From positions 1-45,452 of the forward strand of contig NZ_JABAGC010000027.1 of NCBI RefSeq assembly GCF_012843905.1: DNA of 45,452 bases. The letters are read 5' to 3'. A program made the position numbers and the translations under genes. Shown piece after piece: positions 17,766 through 25,960 of this stretch. Under the pieces are notes generated by a model that was not told the origin of the DNA, made no database searches, and was given only the letters and a program-made list of their open reading frames with translations. The first letter of the stretch is position 1. The number at the start of each line of letters is the position of its first letter. The DNA is from Clostridium sp. SM-530-WT-3G. Its GTDB lineage: Bacteria; Bacillota; Clostridia; Clostridiales; Clostridiaceae.

Positions 17766-18202
17766 AAAAGAATGGTTCTGCACTTATAAGCTCTGTAATA
17801 ATACTTTCTTTAATAAGTTTGCTTGGATGTATGTATTATAAAATGACTAATTATAGTATTCAGCTTGAGGCTTTAAATTATATTCATAGTGATAGATATA
17901 ATATAAGTAGAAGAGAAGAGGCGGTAATTTACAAGTTTATGAGGCTGATAAATAAAAAGATTCAAGAAAGTCAGACTGACGAAGAAAATTTTGATATAGA
18001 GGAGATTTTGAGAATCATTGAATTGCCTTCAGTTGATAAAAGTATAATAAGTTATAGTATTGAAACTCAGAGGTTTATATTAAAGTATTGTTCAGAAAAT
18101 AAATCAGAAAGGTATAGAGATATAGATTATAAAATAAAAGATAATAAGGTGATACTTATACCAGGTTATGTTTTTGAAGAAAAGAATGTGAAATATGATT
18201 AG
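17756..18202 (+). CDS. prepilin-like protein lacking Glu5, GspK/ComGG-like
   Basis: The 148-residue product begins at GTG 17756 after AAAGGAG (17742-17748) and overlaps the previous gene by 10 bases. It has a basic leader MYIKKNG and a hydrophobic helix SALISSVIILSLISLLGCMYY, but Ser instead of Glu at mature position 5. Loss of Glu5 is typical of GspK/PilX-type tip pseudopilins, and the gene order puts it last of the four. The soluble part is short compared with GspK of Proteobacteria. Confidence 0.78.
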   Translation: MYIKKNGSALISSVIILSLISLLGCMYYKMTNYSIQLEALNYIHSDRYNISRREEAVIYKFMRLINKKIQESQTDEENFDIEEILRIIELPSVDKSIISYSIETQRFILKYCSENKSERYRDIDYKIKDNKVILIPGYVFEEKNVKYD

Positions 18203-18232
18203 TTAATTGTAGAAATTATTAAAGGAGGACAA

Positions 18233-18871
18233 ATGAATAAGGTTAAGATATTGTTAAAGCAACATTCATATTTATACAAAAATAATGAGTATGACTTTTA
18301 TAATACAAGTAATGTGGTTGATACAAATAATTCAAAAATGCAAATTATCATTTTAGAGGAGCCTCTTTTCACAAAAATATTTCAAGTTGATAAAAGTATA
18401 GGGAAAATAGAAAATTTTATTGATGAAAAGATAAAAAACATATTCCCACAAAATGGGGATATATTATATGATTATGAAAGAATAAGAACAGAAGGATTGT
18501 TATCTATTTATTCAATAAAAGGTAAGAAAAAAGTTGAAAAACTTATAAAGGAAGCTAAAGATGTTCAAGTGATTCCAATACAATTTTTCATAAGAGAAGT
18601 GATGATTAAAAGAATGAAAAATAAAAAGCTTACATGTGGAGTAATTATTCAAATAGGTAAAAATTATTACTTTGTTTATATAAAAAGAGGACTTATTACT
18701 TGTAATTATATAAGCTCTAATTTAGATGAAATAATAAATAAAATAGAGCTTCAGCAAATAAAAGATGAAGTATATATAGATGAATCTATAAATTATGTAG
18801 ATACTTATGAAAATAATATAAGATTTATAAAGTTAAATATAAAGGACCAAATATATGAAAAATTATATTAA
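18233..18871 (+). CDS. unknown protein in the PilM/GspL position of the pilus operon
   Basis: The 212-residue soluble protein has no membrane segment. ILYDYERIRTEGLLSIYSIKGKKKVEKLI and DVQVIPIQFFIREVMIKRM recall the actin-like cytoplasmic domain of PilM/GspL, as does CGVIIQIGKNYYFVYIKRGLI, but no nucleotide-binding signature is evident. The assignment rests on position: it follows the prepilins and precedes two small membrane proteins shaped like PilN and PilO. AAAGGAGG at about 18223 gives a strong start at ATG 18233. Overlaps the next gene by 17 bases. Confidence 0.6.
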   Translation: MNKVKILLKQHSYLYKNNEYDFYNTSNVVDTNNSKMQIIILEEPLFTKIFQVDKSIGKIENFIDEKIKNIFPQNGDILYDYERIRTEGLLSIYSIKGKKKVEKLIKEAKDVQVIPIQFFIREVMIKRMKNKKLTCGVIIQIGKNYYFVYIKRGLITCNYISSNLDEIINKIELQQIKDEVYIDESINYVDTYENNIRFIKLNIKDQIYEKLY

Positions 18872-19271
18872 GAATAAAGGATTTATCCCAGAAAACTTTA
18901 TCACTAAAATTCACAATAATAATTTTAAAAATGAAAAGAAAATTTTATTGATTTTATTGTGCTTTAATTTGATTTATCTTCCCTTAAATATTGATTCAAT
19001 ATATAAAAATAACCATAAACCTGTGGAAAATTTGAATATAGAATCATATAGTGACAAAAGAGACAGTTATTCAAGAAATATTTATAATATTGCAGAAGTT
19101 TTATTTTCAGATGACGTTAAAGAATGTGATGTAACAAGTATTGGTGGAAGTGTAGTTGTACAGGGGATGTTGAATGTAGATAAAATTAGTGATAAGAAAG
19201 TGTTAAAAGTAAAAGAGATTGAGCTTAAGCATGATGGCTGTTTTGAGCTAAAGGTAGATAATTATGAATAA
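18855..19271 (+). CDS. small bitopic protein, PilN-like by position
   Basis: The 138-residue product has a short cytoplasmic N-terminus with FIPENFI, one membrane segment (about 30-48, KKILLILLCFNLIYLPLNI), a linker and a beta-rich C-terminal part (CDVTSIGGSVVVQGML, KVKEIELKHDGCFELKV). This layout, including a short conserved NFI motif ahead of the helix, is like PilN. It overlaps both neighbours (17 and 8 bases), so translation is coupled. Sequence is too divergent for certainty. Confidence 0.55.
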   Translation: MKNYIKNKGFIPENFITKIHNNNFKNEKKILLILLCFNLIYLPLNIDSIYKNNHKPVENLNIESYSDKRDSYSRNIYNIAEVLFSDDVKECDVTSIGGSVVVQGMLNVDKISDKKVLKVKEIELKHDGCFELKVDNYE

Positions 19272-19635
19272 GATATTTATTAGGTTGGCCTGTATTATTA
19301 TTGCTTTATTATCTTTTATACAAGTAGAAATAAACCACAAATTTTCTAAACAAAGAGAAGAAATAAATAATATTGAAGAGATGCATAAAGATTCGAGTAT
19401 AAAATATAAAACTTTGAGTAAACTAAATGATGAAGTAAGTCGTTTAAAAATGTGTAGCCTTATAGGTGCTAGCAATGATACAGAAAAATGGAAGGTAGAA
19501 GTGATGGTGAATGGAGATAGTGAAAATATATTAAATCAGCTTACTAAATTGCAGAAATATGAAATAACATCGTATCACATAGTAAAAAATGATGAAGAAA
19601 AATTTATTGTTTTAGAAATGTATGGAACTGAGTGA
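19264..19635 (+). CDS. small bitopic coiled-coil protein, PilO/GspM-like by position
   Basis: The 123-residue product has an N-terminal membrane helix (about 4-20), a coiled coil (about 28-62, EINNIEEMHKDSSIKYKTLSKLNDEVSRL) and a ferredoxin-like C-terminal part (KWKVEVMVNGDSENILNQLTKLQKYEITSYHIV). This is the architecture of PilO/GspM. It starts inside the end of the previous gene and is the last gene of the operon, 172 bases before efp. No clear terminator follows. Confidence 0.6.
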   Translation: MNKIFIRLACIIIALLSFIQVEINHKFSKQREEINNIEEMHKDSSIKYKTLSKLNDEVSRLKMCSLIGASNDTEKWKVEVMVNGDSENILNQLTKLQKYEITSYHIVKNDEEKFIVLEMYGTE

Positions 19636-19807
19636 CACTTTAGACAATAAATCTGCAATTTTTTTAGTAGAAACTAAGCAGAAATAATTGCAATTATCAC
19701 TGTCTTTTGATAAAATATCATTGTTATGTCAACGACTAAGTATTTAAATTAATATTTAAGTTTAAAATTTGCATTGTAATTATTTTATAAATTTGGAGGG
19801 ATATTTT

Positions 19808-20365
19808 ATGATATCAGCAGGAGACTTAAGAAAAGGAACTACTTTTGAGTTCGATGGACAAGTGTTTACGGTAACAGATTTCTTACACGTTAAACCAGGT
19901 AAAGGTGCAGCATTCGTAAGAACTAAACTTAGAAACGTAATTTCAGGAGGAGTTGTAGATAGAACTTTCAACCCAACTGAAAAATTACAAGAAGCAGTTA
20001 TTGAAAGAAAAGAAATGCAATATTTATATAATGATGGTGAATTATACTACTTCATGGATCAAGAAACTTTTGAACAAATTCCTTTAAACCATGAAAAAGT
20101 TGAAGAAGCAATCAAATTCTTAAAAGAAAACATGTTTGCTACAATCAAATTCTTCAAGGGAGAAGCTTTCTCAGTAGAAGCTCCAAACTTTGTTGAATTA
20201 CAAATCACTCACTCAGAACCAGGAGTAAAAGGAAATACAACTACTAATGCTTTAAAACCAGCTACAGTTGAAACAGGTGCTATAATCAGCGTACCAATGT
20301 TCGTTAACGAAGGAGACGTTATAAGAATAGATACTAGAACTGGCGAATACATGGAAAGAGTTTAG
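19808..20365 (+). CDS. efp: translation elongation factor P
   Basis: EF-P relieves ribosome stalling at proline runs. The 185-residue product has the three beta-barrel domains and the tip loop [15 protein letters not shown] with Lys32, the residue modified in many bacteria, and the conserved [30 protein letters not shown] end. I use ATG 19808 after GGAGGG (19795-19800); the frame is open to 19769 but without a ribosome site. Codon use here is more optimised (more C-ending codons) than in the neighbours, as expected for high expression. An efp gene next to spoIIIA is common in Firmicutes. Confidence 0.97.
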   Translation: MISAGDLRKGTTFEFDGQVFTVTDFLHVKPGKGAAFVRTKLRNVISGGVVDRTFNPTEKLQEAVIERKEMQYLYNDGELYYFMDQETFEQIPLNHEKVEEAIKFLKENMFATIKFFKGEAFSVEAPNFVELQITHSEPGVKGNTTTNALKPATVETGAIISVPMFVNEGDVIRIDTRTGEYMERV

Positions 20366-20381
20366 TATTATATTAGATGGG

Positions 20382-20415
20382 GTTGCTAGGCAGATATGCT
20401 TAGCAGCTTTATTTG
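20382..20415 (+). terminator. rho-independent terminator after efp
   Basis: GTTGCTAGGCA (20382-20392) pairs over 11 bases with TGCTTAGCAGC (20397-20407) around GATA, then TTTATTTGT. It starts 16 bases after the efp stop. Confidence 0.85.
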
Positions 20416-20452
20416 TATATACAAAAAATTTAAAGTATAGGAAGTGAAAGAT

Positions 20453-20821
20453 ATGGAAGAGCTTAGAAAAGAAATTGATAATCTAAAAATATCTTTATCA
20501 AAAGTACAAGATAAAGAATATAAGGAATGCTTTGAAGGAATATTTTCAGTTTTAAATACAATGAGCGATAAAATTGAGGAGCTTTTTGTCAATCAAGAAG
20601 CCATGGAAGAAAAAATGCAGTATTTAGATGAGGATGTAAGTGGTATTCAGGATGAGCTATTTGAGGAAGTATCAATAGATGAATTAAATGATATTGAAGA
20701 TGAATATACTGAAATAAATTGTGCACATTGTAATAAACCAATATTTATCGAAAAATCAGCTTTGGAAAACAATGCTCAAATTCCATGTCCTTATTGTAAT
20801 AAAAATATAAAGGAAAAGTAA
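20453..20821 (+). CDS. CD1247-type protein: helical domain plus C-terminal zinc ribbon
   Basis: The 122-residue product has an acidic helical part (about 1-80, strongly coiled-coil, KEIDNLKISLSKVQDKEYKE) and a C-terminal four-cysteine zinc ribbon, CAHCNKP and CPYCNKN. It matches the family known in clostridia as CD1247 N-terminal domain-containing protein, of unknown function. ATG 20453 follows GGAAGTG; GTG 20444 is an in-frame alternative that would add three residues. It is isolated between the efp terminator and another terminator. Confidence 0.82.
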   Translation: MEELRKEIDNLKISLSKVQDKEYKECFEGIFSVLNTMSDKIEELFVNQEAMEEKMQYLDEDVSGIQDELFEEVSIDELNDIEDEYTEINCAHCNKPIFIEKSALENNAQIPCPYCNKNIKEK

Positions 20822-21027
20822 GAGGTTCTAATTATGGAATCCTTTGCTTTCTTAATATATACGAAAATATTATATAAGAATTTTATAAGATAGGAATTAA
20901 TTATAATTAAATATACAGACTAAAAATTATTTGATTTTTTGATATCATACTAATCAATTATACATAACATTTATAATTTAATTAATAAATTTCCTTATAG
21001 AAAATTAAATAATTCAATTAAAATAAG
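20822..21027. other. gene-free AT-rich stretch upstream of spoIIIA
   Basis: Together with the terminator at 21028 and the leader to 21168 this is a 347-base gap without a gene. No open frame of note, no repeat beyond simple AT runs. I see no convincing sigma-A promoter here. Confidence 0.6.
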
Positions 21028-21080
21028 AAAAATCCTATGATAAATTTCATTATTGGAGTTTATCATAGGATTTTTTGTTT
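21028..21080 (+). terminator. strong rho-independent terminator
   Basis: A perfect 17-pair stem, 21028-21044 with 21059-21075 (core AATCCTATGATAAA), has a 14-base loop and a run of Ts. It isolates the spoIIIA operon from transcription coming from efp and the zinc-ribbon gene. Confidence 0.9.
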
Positions 21081-21093
21081 TACATATTTTTAT

Positions 21094-21124
21094 GAGAATT
21101 AGTAATAATCTGAAACATAAATAA
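21094..21124 (+). promoter_or_regulatory. possible sigma-E-like promoter for spoIIIA (weak)
   Basis: CATAAATA at 21116-21123 resembles the sigma-E -10 element (CATACA-T), with AGAATTA at about 21094-21100 as a poor -35. spoIIIA is a sigma-E operon in Bacillus and Clostridium, which is the main reason to look here. The match alone would not be convincing. Confidence 0.35.
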
Positions 21125-21168
21125 ATATTAATTTAATATATAAGCATGAGAGGAGGAAGTGATATTCA

Positions 21169-22089
21169 TTGAAAAATTTAAAGGGAATTATGGATATATT
21201 TCCAATTAAGATAGGACAGCTTCTTAAGGAGAGGCTGGTTAATGAACATATATATGAAATTAGAATTAAAGCTGAAAGTCCAATTTTAATTTATTCCAAG
21301 TATGGTGAAAATATAATTAATTATTGTCCTACAAGAGAGGAATTAAAGAATATGATGCAAAAAATATCTAACTATTCATTGTATGCATATGAAGAAGATA
21401 TACGTCAGGGATTTATAACTATTAAAGGTGGACATAGGATAGGGATTGCTGGGGAATGTGTTATGGAAAATGGGAAGGTTAAGACTATAAGAAATATATC
21501 ATCTGTAAACATAAGAATTGCAAATGAAATAATAGGATGCTCAGATAAAATACTTCCCTATATAATTTCAAAAAACAGAGTATATAACACAATAATAATA
21601 TCTCCTCCCAAATGTGGCAAAACTACAATCTTGAGAGATATTACAAGAAATATATCAAATGGTGTTGAATCTCTACACCTTTATGGTAAAAAGGTAACTG
21701 TAATTGATGAGAGAAGTGAAATTGGTGCATGTCATTTTGGAATACCACAAAATGATTTGGGAATGAGGACTGATATACTAGATAACTGCTTAAAAAGAGA
21801 AGGTATGATAATGGCTATAAGAAGTCTTTCACCAGAAGTTTTAATATGTGATGAAATTGGAACTAAAGGAGATATAGAAGCTCTTATGATGGCTTTTAAT
21901 TCTGGTGTAAATATAATAGTGACAATTCATGGATTTACTATAGAAGATTTATATAAAAGGCTTGTATTTAAGGAACTTTTAGATAATAAAATTCTTGAAA
22001 GAGCAGTTATTTTGAGTTCAAGAAATGGAGTAGGCACAATTGAAGATGTCTATGATCTAAGAGGGGGAAAAAGCATATGCTTAAATTGA
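21169..22089 (+). CDS. spoIIIAA: stage III sporulation protein AA, ATPase
   Basis: SpoIIIAA is a secretion-type ATPase of the mother-cell SpoIIIA complex, which with SpoIIQ/GerM-type partners keeps the engulfed forespore active. The 306-residue product has Walker A IISPPKCGKTTILRDI (about 144-157), Walker B VLICDEIG and DERSEIGA. It starts at TTG 21169, the only start compatible with an in-frame stop at 21160 and AGGAGG at 21151. Overlaps spoIIIAB by 13 bases. Confidence 0.95.
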   Translation: MKNLKGIMDIFPIKIGQLLKERLVNEHIYEIRIKAESPILIYSKYGENIINYCPTREELKNMMQKISNYSLYAYEEDIRQGFITIKGGHRIGIAGECVMENGKVKTIRNISSVNIRIANEIIGCSDKILPYIISKNRVYNTIIISPPKCGKTTILRDITRNISNGVESLHLYGKKVTVIDERSEIGACHFGIPQNDLGMRTDILDNCLKREGMIMAIRSLSPEVLICDEIGTKGDIEALMMAFNSGVNIIVTIHGFTIEDLYKRLVFKELLDNKILERAVILSSRNGVGTIEDVYDLRGGKSICLN

Positions 22090-22595
22090 GCTTAGGGATA
22101 GTTATATTTATAGTATGCAGTTATGTTGGATTTCAGTATGGAGAAATATTTAGAAAAAGAACAGTATTTTTAAAAGAAATACTTAAAGGCTTTGTAATAC
22201 TACAAAATGATATTTTATATGGATCGATGCCGCTTCCAGAAGCATTTAATAATCTAAGTAAAAAACTTACTAAACCCTTAAGTACTTTTTTATCAGGAGT
22301 ATCAAAGAGGCTTATTGATGGAAGCGTAGATAGTGTTTTTCAGGGAATCTTATCAGAATATAAATATTATGAAAATGAATTTTACTTATGTGATGAAGAT
22401 AAGAAAGTGTTAGAAGATTTTTTTAAATCTTTAGGGGAATCAGGAGTTTATGGTCAGGAAAAAATATTTACACTTGCGATTGAAGGCATAAAAGTTAACC
22501 TAAAAGATTCAGAAGAAATTGCAAAGAAAAATATAAAACTATACAGATATCTTGGTGCATGTATTGGAGGAATGATTGGGATATTTATTTTATAG
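22077..22595 (+). CDS. spoIIIAB: stage III sporulation protein AB
   Basis: The 172-residue product has a single-pass N-terminus (LGIVIFIVCSYVGFQYG), a helical domain with LKEILKGFVILQNDILYGSMPLPEAF typical of SpoIIIAB/GspF-like fold, and a C-terminal hydrophobic segment (LGACIGGMIGIFIL). It is the platform-like partner of SpoIIIAA. The start overlaps spoIIIAA. A 154-base gap follows before spoIIIAC, unusual in an otherwise tight operon. Confidence 0.93.
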   Translation: MLKLSLGIVIFIVCSYVGFQYGEIFRKRTVFLKEILKGFVILQNDILYGSMPLPEAFNNLSKKLTKPLSTFLSGVSKRLIDGSVDSVFQGILSEYKYYENEFYLCDEDKKVLEDFFKSLGESGVYGQEKIFTLAIEGIKVNLKDSEEIAKKNIKLYRYLGACIGGMIGIFIL

Positions 22596-22749
22596 ATTTG
22601 TGATTTTTAAAAACTATAAAATTAAAAAATACAATCATAAACAGTAAATAAACGCAATATTTATAAAAGTAAAATTAATGAAATATATAGATGGAGGTAT
22701 ATACCATCAGAATATTAGGTTAAATTTAAGTTTGAAGGAGCGGGAGTGT

Positions 22750-22947
22750 ATGAATGATATAAGTGTTTTACTTAAAATAGGTGGAGCAGGGATTATTTTA
22801 CTGGTATTAGATAAGGTATTAACAAGTAGTGGTAAAGGTGAGATAGCAGCTATTACTAATATTGCAGGTGTTGTAATAATTCTTCTTATGATAGTTTCCA
22901 TTATAGGAGATTTATTTAGTACATTAAAAACTATGTTTATTATGTAG
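22750..22947 (+). CDS. spoIIIAC: stage III sporulation protein AC
   Basis: A 65-residue protein with two membrane helices (about 4-22 and 33-56) and the family sequence LLKIGGAGIILLVLDKVLTSSGKGE. I use ATG 22750 with GGAGCGGGAG as ribosome site, which gives the standard size; an open frame extends to 22678 but adds 24 atypical polar residues. Spacing to spoIIIAD is 14 bases. Confidence 0.93.
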   Translation: MNDISVLLKIGGAGIILLVLDKVLTSSGKGEIAAITNIAGVVIILLMIVSIIGDLFSTLKTMFIM

Positions 22948-22961
22948 TGGGTGATTATATT

Positions 22962-23345
22962 ATGTTAATTATTAAGGTGGTAGGTATAGCTTTTATAGCA
23001 TTATTCATAATGCTGCTTCTAAAAAATTCAAAGGGTGAACTCAATCCGTTAATAGCTCTTACTACAGGAGCAATAATATTCTTCATTGTGATTGATCCAT
23101 TAAAAGAAATTATAACTTTTTTGCAGACAATAGCAGATAAGGCCAATATAGATACGGTTTATATTGGAATTGTATTAAAAATATTAGCTATTGCTTATAT
23201 AGCTTCTTTCTCAAGTGCATTGTGTAAAGATGCAAATGTGGATAGCTTAGGAACTCAGATAGACTTTGCAGGAAGAATTATGATTCTTGTACTTGCAATT
23301 CCAATACTTATGGCTGTATTAAATTCTATTCTGCAGATAATGTAG
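22962..23345 (+). CDS. spoIIIAD: stage III sporulation protein AD
   Basis: A 127-residue membrane protein with three to four helices; the segment LLLKNSKGELNPLIALTTGAIIFFIV and the C-terminal DFAGRIMILVLAIPILMAVLNSIL are typical. It may form a gate-like membrane ring with SpoIIIAC, which resembles its first half. ATG 22962 is chosen for the usual N-terminus (MLIIKVVGIAF); GTG 22947 overlaps the previous stop. Confidence 0.93.
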   Translation: MLIIKVVGIAFIALFIMLLLKNSKGELNPLIALTTGAIIFFIVIDPLKEIITFLQTIADKANIDTVYIGIVLKILAIAYIASFSSALCKDANVDSLGTQIDFAGRIMILVLAIPILMAVLNSILQIM

Positions 23346-23353
23346 GTGTTGTT

Positions 23354-24652
23354 ATGAGGAAGATAAAAAGAATTACAGTTTTATTATTAAGTATTATTGT
23401 CATTTTTGCAACTGGATTTAATTTAGATAAAGTAGAAGCATATGGGGATATTTATTCAAACAGAGAAATAGGAGTATACAATACAGGCAATACTATTAAT
23501 AATAAAAATAATACGGTTGAAAAAATTGGAAACAAAGATGAAAGCAACAGTATAAAAGATGAGATAAATATAGATGACTTAGATGGTAAGGCAAAAGGGC
23601 AGATAGAGAGTTTATATGAATATATAAACAAAATGAAAACTGATGTGGAACTTATGGAGTATCTTAATCCTAAAGAATATATACAATCATATATTTCTGA
23701 AGGTAAGGGAAATTTGTCCTTTGATGTGCTAGCTAAAGCAACTTTAAGTTTATGCTTTAAGGAAGTAAAAAGTGTGTTGGTACTTGTAGTATCCATAACT
23801 ACAATAGCCATAATATGTGCACTTTTAAAAAATCTTCAAGACGCATTTGCTGATGAAAGTATATCAAAAATAGCATTTTATGCATGCTTTGTACTTGTAA
23901 TAATGATACTTTCAAAAAGTTTTATAATATCTATTTCATTAGCAAAAAATGTGATAAATAATATATCAGAATTTATGAATGCTCTGTTACCAATATTGGT
24001 TACGATGATAGGACTTGCAGGAGGGGTTACTTCTGCTGTTGCATTAGATCCATTTGTTCTTGGAGCAGTAGTATTGATTCCTAAGATATATACAACAATA
24101 ATAATTCCATTTATACTTATGGAATTTGTATTAGAATTTGCAAATAATTTATCGGAAGAACATAAGATAACTAATTTATGCGGACTATTAAAGCAGTGCA
24201 TACTTTGGTTTCAAGGAATTATAGTTACAGTGTTTATAGCTCTTTTAACTATAAGAGGCATAACTTCAAAAACACTAGATGCAGTAACATTAAAAACAGC
24301 TAAATTTGCAATAGATAATTTTATACCTATAGTAGGAAAAACTTTTTCAGATGCTATAGCTTCAGTAGCTGGATATTCTCTGATTATAAAAAATGCTATA
24401 AGTTCAATTGGTCTTATAGTTATAGTATTTATATTATTATATCCAATAATAAAGCTTGTGATGATGACTTTTATATATAAGCTGGCAGCTGCACTTGTAG
24501 AACCCATAAGTGATTCGAGAATAACAAAATCTTTAGAAGCAGCAGGAAATTCAATGGTATTGATAATATCATGTGTTTTAACCATAAGCCTTATATTCTT
24601 TATATTAATTGCTATTATGGCTCAGGCTGGCAGTTTTGTAATAGGAGGGTAG
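23354..24652 (+). CDS. spoIIIAE: stage III sporulation protein AE
   Basis: The 432-residue protein has an N-terminal signal-like helix (about 7-24), a polar linker rich in Asn (about 30-90) and then six or more membrane helices (about 125-430, including MNALLPILVTMIGLAGGVTSAVALDP). It is an integral membrane part of the SpoIIIA channel. Starts nine bases after spoIIIAD with GTAGGTG. Confidence 0.94.
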   Translation: MRKIKRITVLLLSIIVIFATGFNLDKVEAYGDIYSNREIGVYNTGNTINNKNNTVEKIGNKDESNSIKDEINIDDLDGKAKGQIESLYEYINKMKTDVELMEYLNPKEYIQSYISEGKGNLSFDVLAKATLSLCFKEVKSVLVLVVSITTIAIICALLKNLQDAFADESISKIAFYACFVLVIMILSKSFIISISLAKNVINNISEFMNALLPILVTMIGLAGGVTSAVALDPFVLGAVVLIPKIYTTIIIPFILMEFVLEFANNLSEEHKITNLCGLLKQCILWFQGIIVTVFIALLTIRGITSKTLDAVTLKTAKFAIDNFIPIVGKTFSDAIASVAGYSLIIKNAISSIGLIVIVFILLYPIIKLVMMTFIYKLAAALVEPISDSRITKSLEAAGNSMVLIISCVLTISLIFFILIAIMAQAGSFVIGG

Positions 24653-24662
24653 GTTAAGTAGT

Positions 24663-25268
24663 ATGGAAGCATTAAAAAGTTTAGTTGCTACACTTACAAC
24701 AGTTCTTATATTTATAAGTGCAGTTGAGCTTATAGCACCTAAAAATAAAATTAAGAAGTATATAAGTTTTGTTCTTGGATTAATTCTTATAAGTGTAATT
24801 TTAAATCCTATAATAAAATTTATATCTAATGGTGAAAGAAGCATTCAAGCTGGTATTGAAAATTATACCTCAGTATTTTCAAAAAATGAAAATAGAATTA
24901 ATAGTGAAGGTGATATTGATTCATCATTTGAGAATAACAGTACTAATAACAATTCAAGGAAATCAGCATTCATAAAAAATTTTAATAAGAATTGTGATAG
25001 TATGCTTAAAAATAAATTTCCCAATCTAACTTTTAAAAGTAATGTAGATTGTGATGTAGATTTTGTTAACATCAATATAAATATAAAGAAACTGCGAATA
25101 GGCATTAAGGATAAATCAATAAAGAAAATAGAACCTATTATGATAAATGATGATAAACAGGAGAAAAATGAGAATTTAAATAATGAGTATGGAGACATAA
25201 TAACTTATGTGTCATCAGAATTAAAAATTCCAAAAGAAAAAATAGAAGTATATAGGTTAGATGAATAG
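24663..25268 (+). CDS. spoIIIAF: stage III sporulation protein AF
   Basis: The 201-residue protein has two N-terminal membrane helices (about 7-23 and 32-52, KKYISFVLGLILISVILNPI) and a soluble ring-building-like domain toward the C-terminus (PNLTFKSNVDCDVDFVNINI, LKIPKEKIEVYRL). An Asn/Ser-rich linker (about 75-100) joins them. It begins 11 bases after spoIIIAE. Confidence 0.9.
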   Translation: MEALKSLVATLTTVLIFISAVELIAPKNKIKKYISFVLGLILISVILNPIIKFISNGERSIQAGIENYTSVFSKNENRINSEGDIDSSFENNSTNNNSRKSAFIKNFNKNCDSMLKNKFPNLTFKSNVDCDVDFVNININIKKLRIGIKDKSIKKIEPIMINDDKQEKNENLNNEYGDIITYVSSELKIPKEKIEVYRLDE

Positions 25269-25279
25269 GAGGGATTTAT

Positions 25280-25921
25280 ATGGGGAAAAGTAGGATAATA
25301 GATGAATTTGATAAAATGCTCAAAGACAAAAAGTTTAGAAACATAATTATACTATGTCTTGTAACAATATTTGTTTTAATTGCAATCAATGTGTTTCAAG
25401 ATAGCCCAAGCCTAGGGAATAAACTTACTGCTATAACTAACAAAAATAATAGAAATACAAATGAAAGTACAACAACTACAACAAATAATACAGATACTTC
25501 AGGGGCAAAGGCAGTTACAGAAAATGAATATGAAGAACAGCAGAAAGCAAATCTTATAAACATACTAAAGAAAATGGACGGTGTTGGAGACGTAGATGTA
25601 TTAATTCATTTTGAAAATGGAGAAAAGAAAGTGCCAGCTTATGATAATACAACTCAAAAATCTACTACAGAAGAAACTGATAATCAAGGGGGAAAAAGAG
25701 TAAATGATCAGAATACAGATAATTCTAAAGTTGTTATGACAACAAAGGATGGAGAAAATCAACCCTTTATAATAACTACTATAAAACCTAAAATTGTAGG
25801 AATTGTTGTTGTTGCAGAAGGTGCTCAGAACAGCAAAATAAAATATGAAATAGAACAGGCAGTTTCAAAATTATATAACTTAAGTTTAGATAAGGTTAAT
25901 GTATATAGTATGAAGAAGTAG
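25280..25921 (+). CDS. spoIIIAG: stage III sporulation protein AG
   Basis: SpoIIIAG forms a large ring in the intermembrane space. The 213-residue product has a membrane helix (about 20-38), a low-complexity Asn/Thr linker (about 52-75), and a ring-building domain (KKMDGVGDVDVLIHFENGEKK, PKIVGIVVVAEGAQNSKIKYEIEQAVSKLYNLSLDKVNVYSM). The insertion between strands with TTEETDNQGGKR fits the beta-ring insert. AGGAGGG precedes the ATG. Confidence 0.94.
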   Translation: MGKSRIIDEFDKMLKDKKFRNIIILCLVTIFVLIAINVFQDSPSLGNKLTAITNKNNRNTNESTTTTTNNTDTSGAKAVTENEYEEQQKANLINILKKMDGVGDVDVLIHFENGEKKVPAYDNTTQKSTTEETDNQGGKRVNDQNTDNSKVVMTTKDGENQPFIITTIKPKIVGIVVVAEGAQNSKIKYEIEQAVSKLYNLSLDKVNVYSMKK

Positions 25922-25960
25922 CATATAATTTTATAGAAAAGGAAGGGGAGGAATTTTATT

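Noticed and set aside
20822-21168. Small gene between the zinc-ribbon gene and spoIIIAA
   Set aside because: All frames are interrupted by stops within short distances; the region holds a terminator and AT-rich spacer only.
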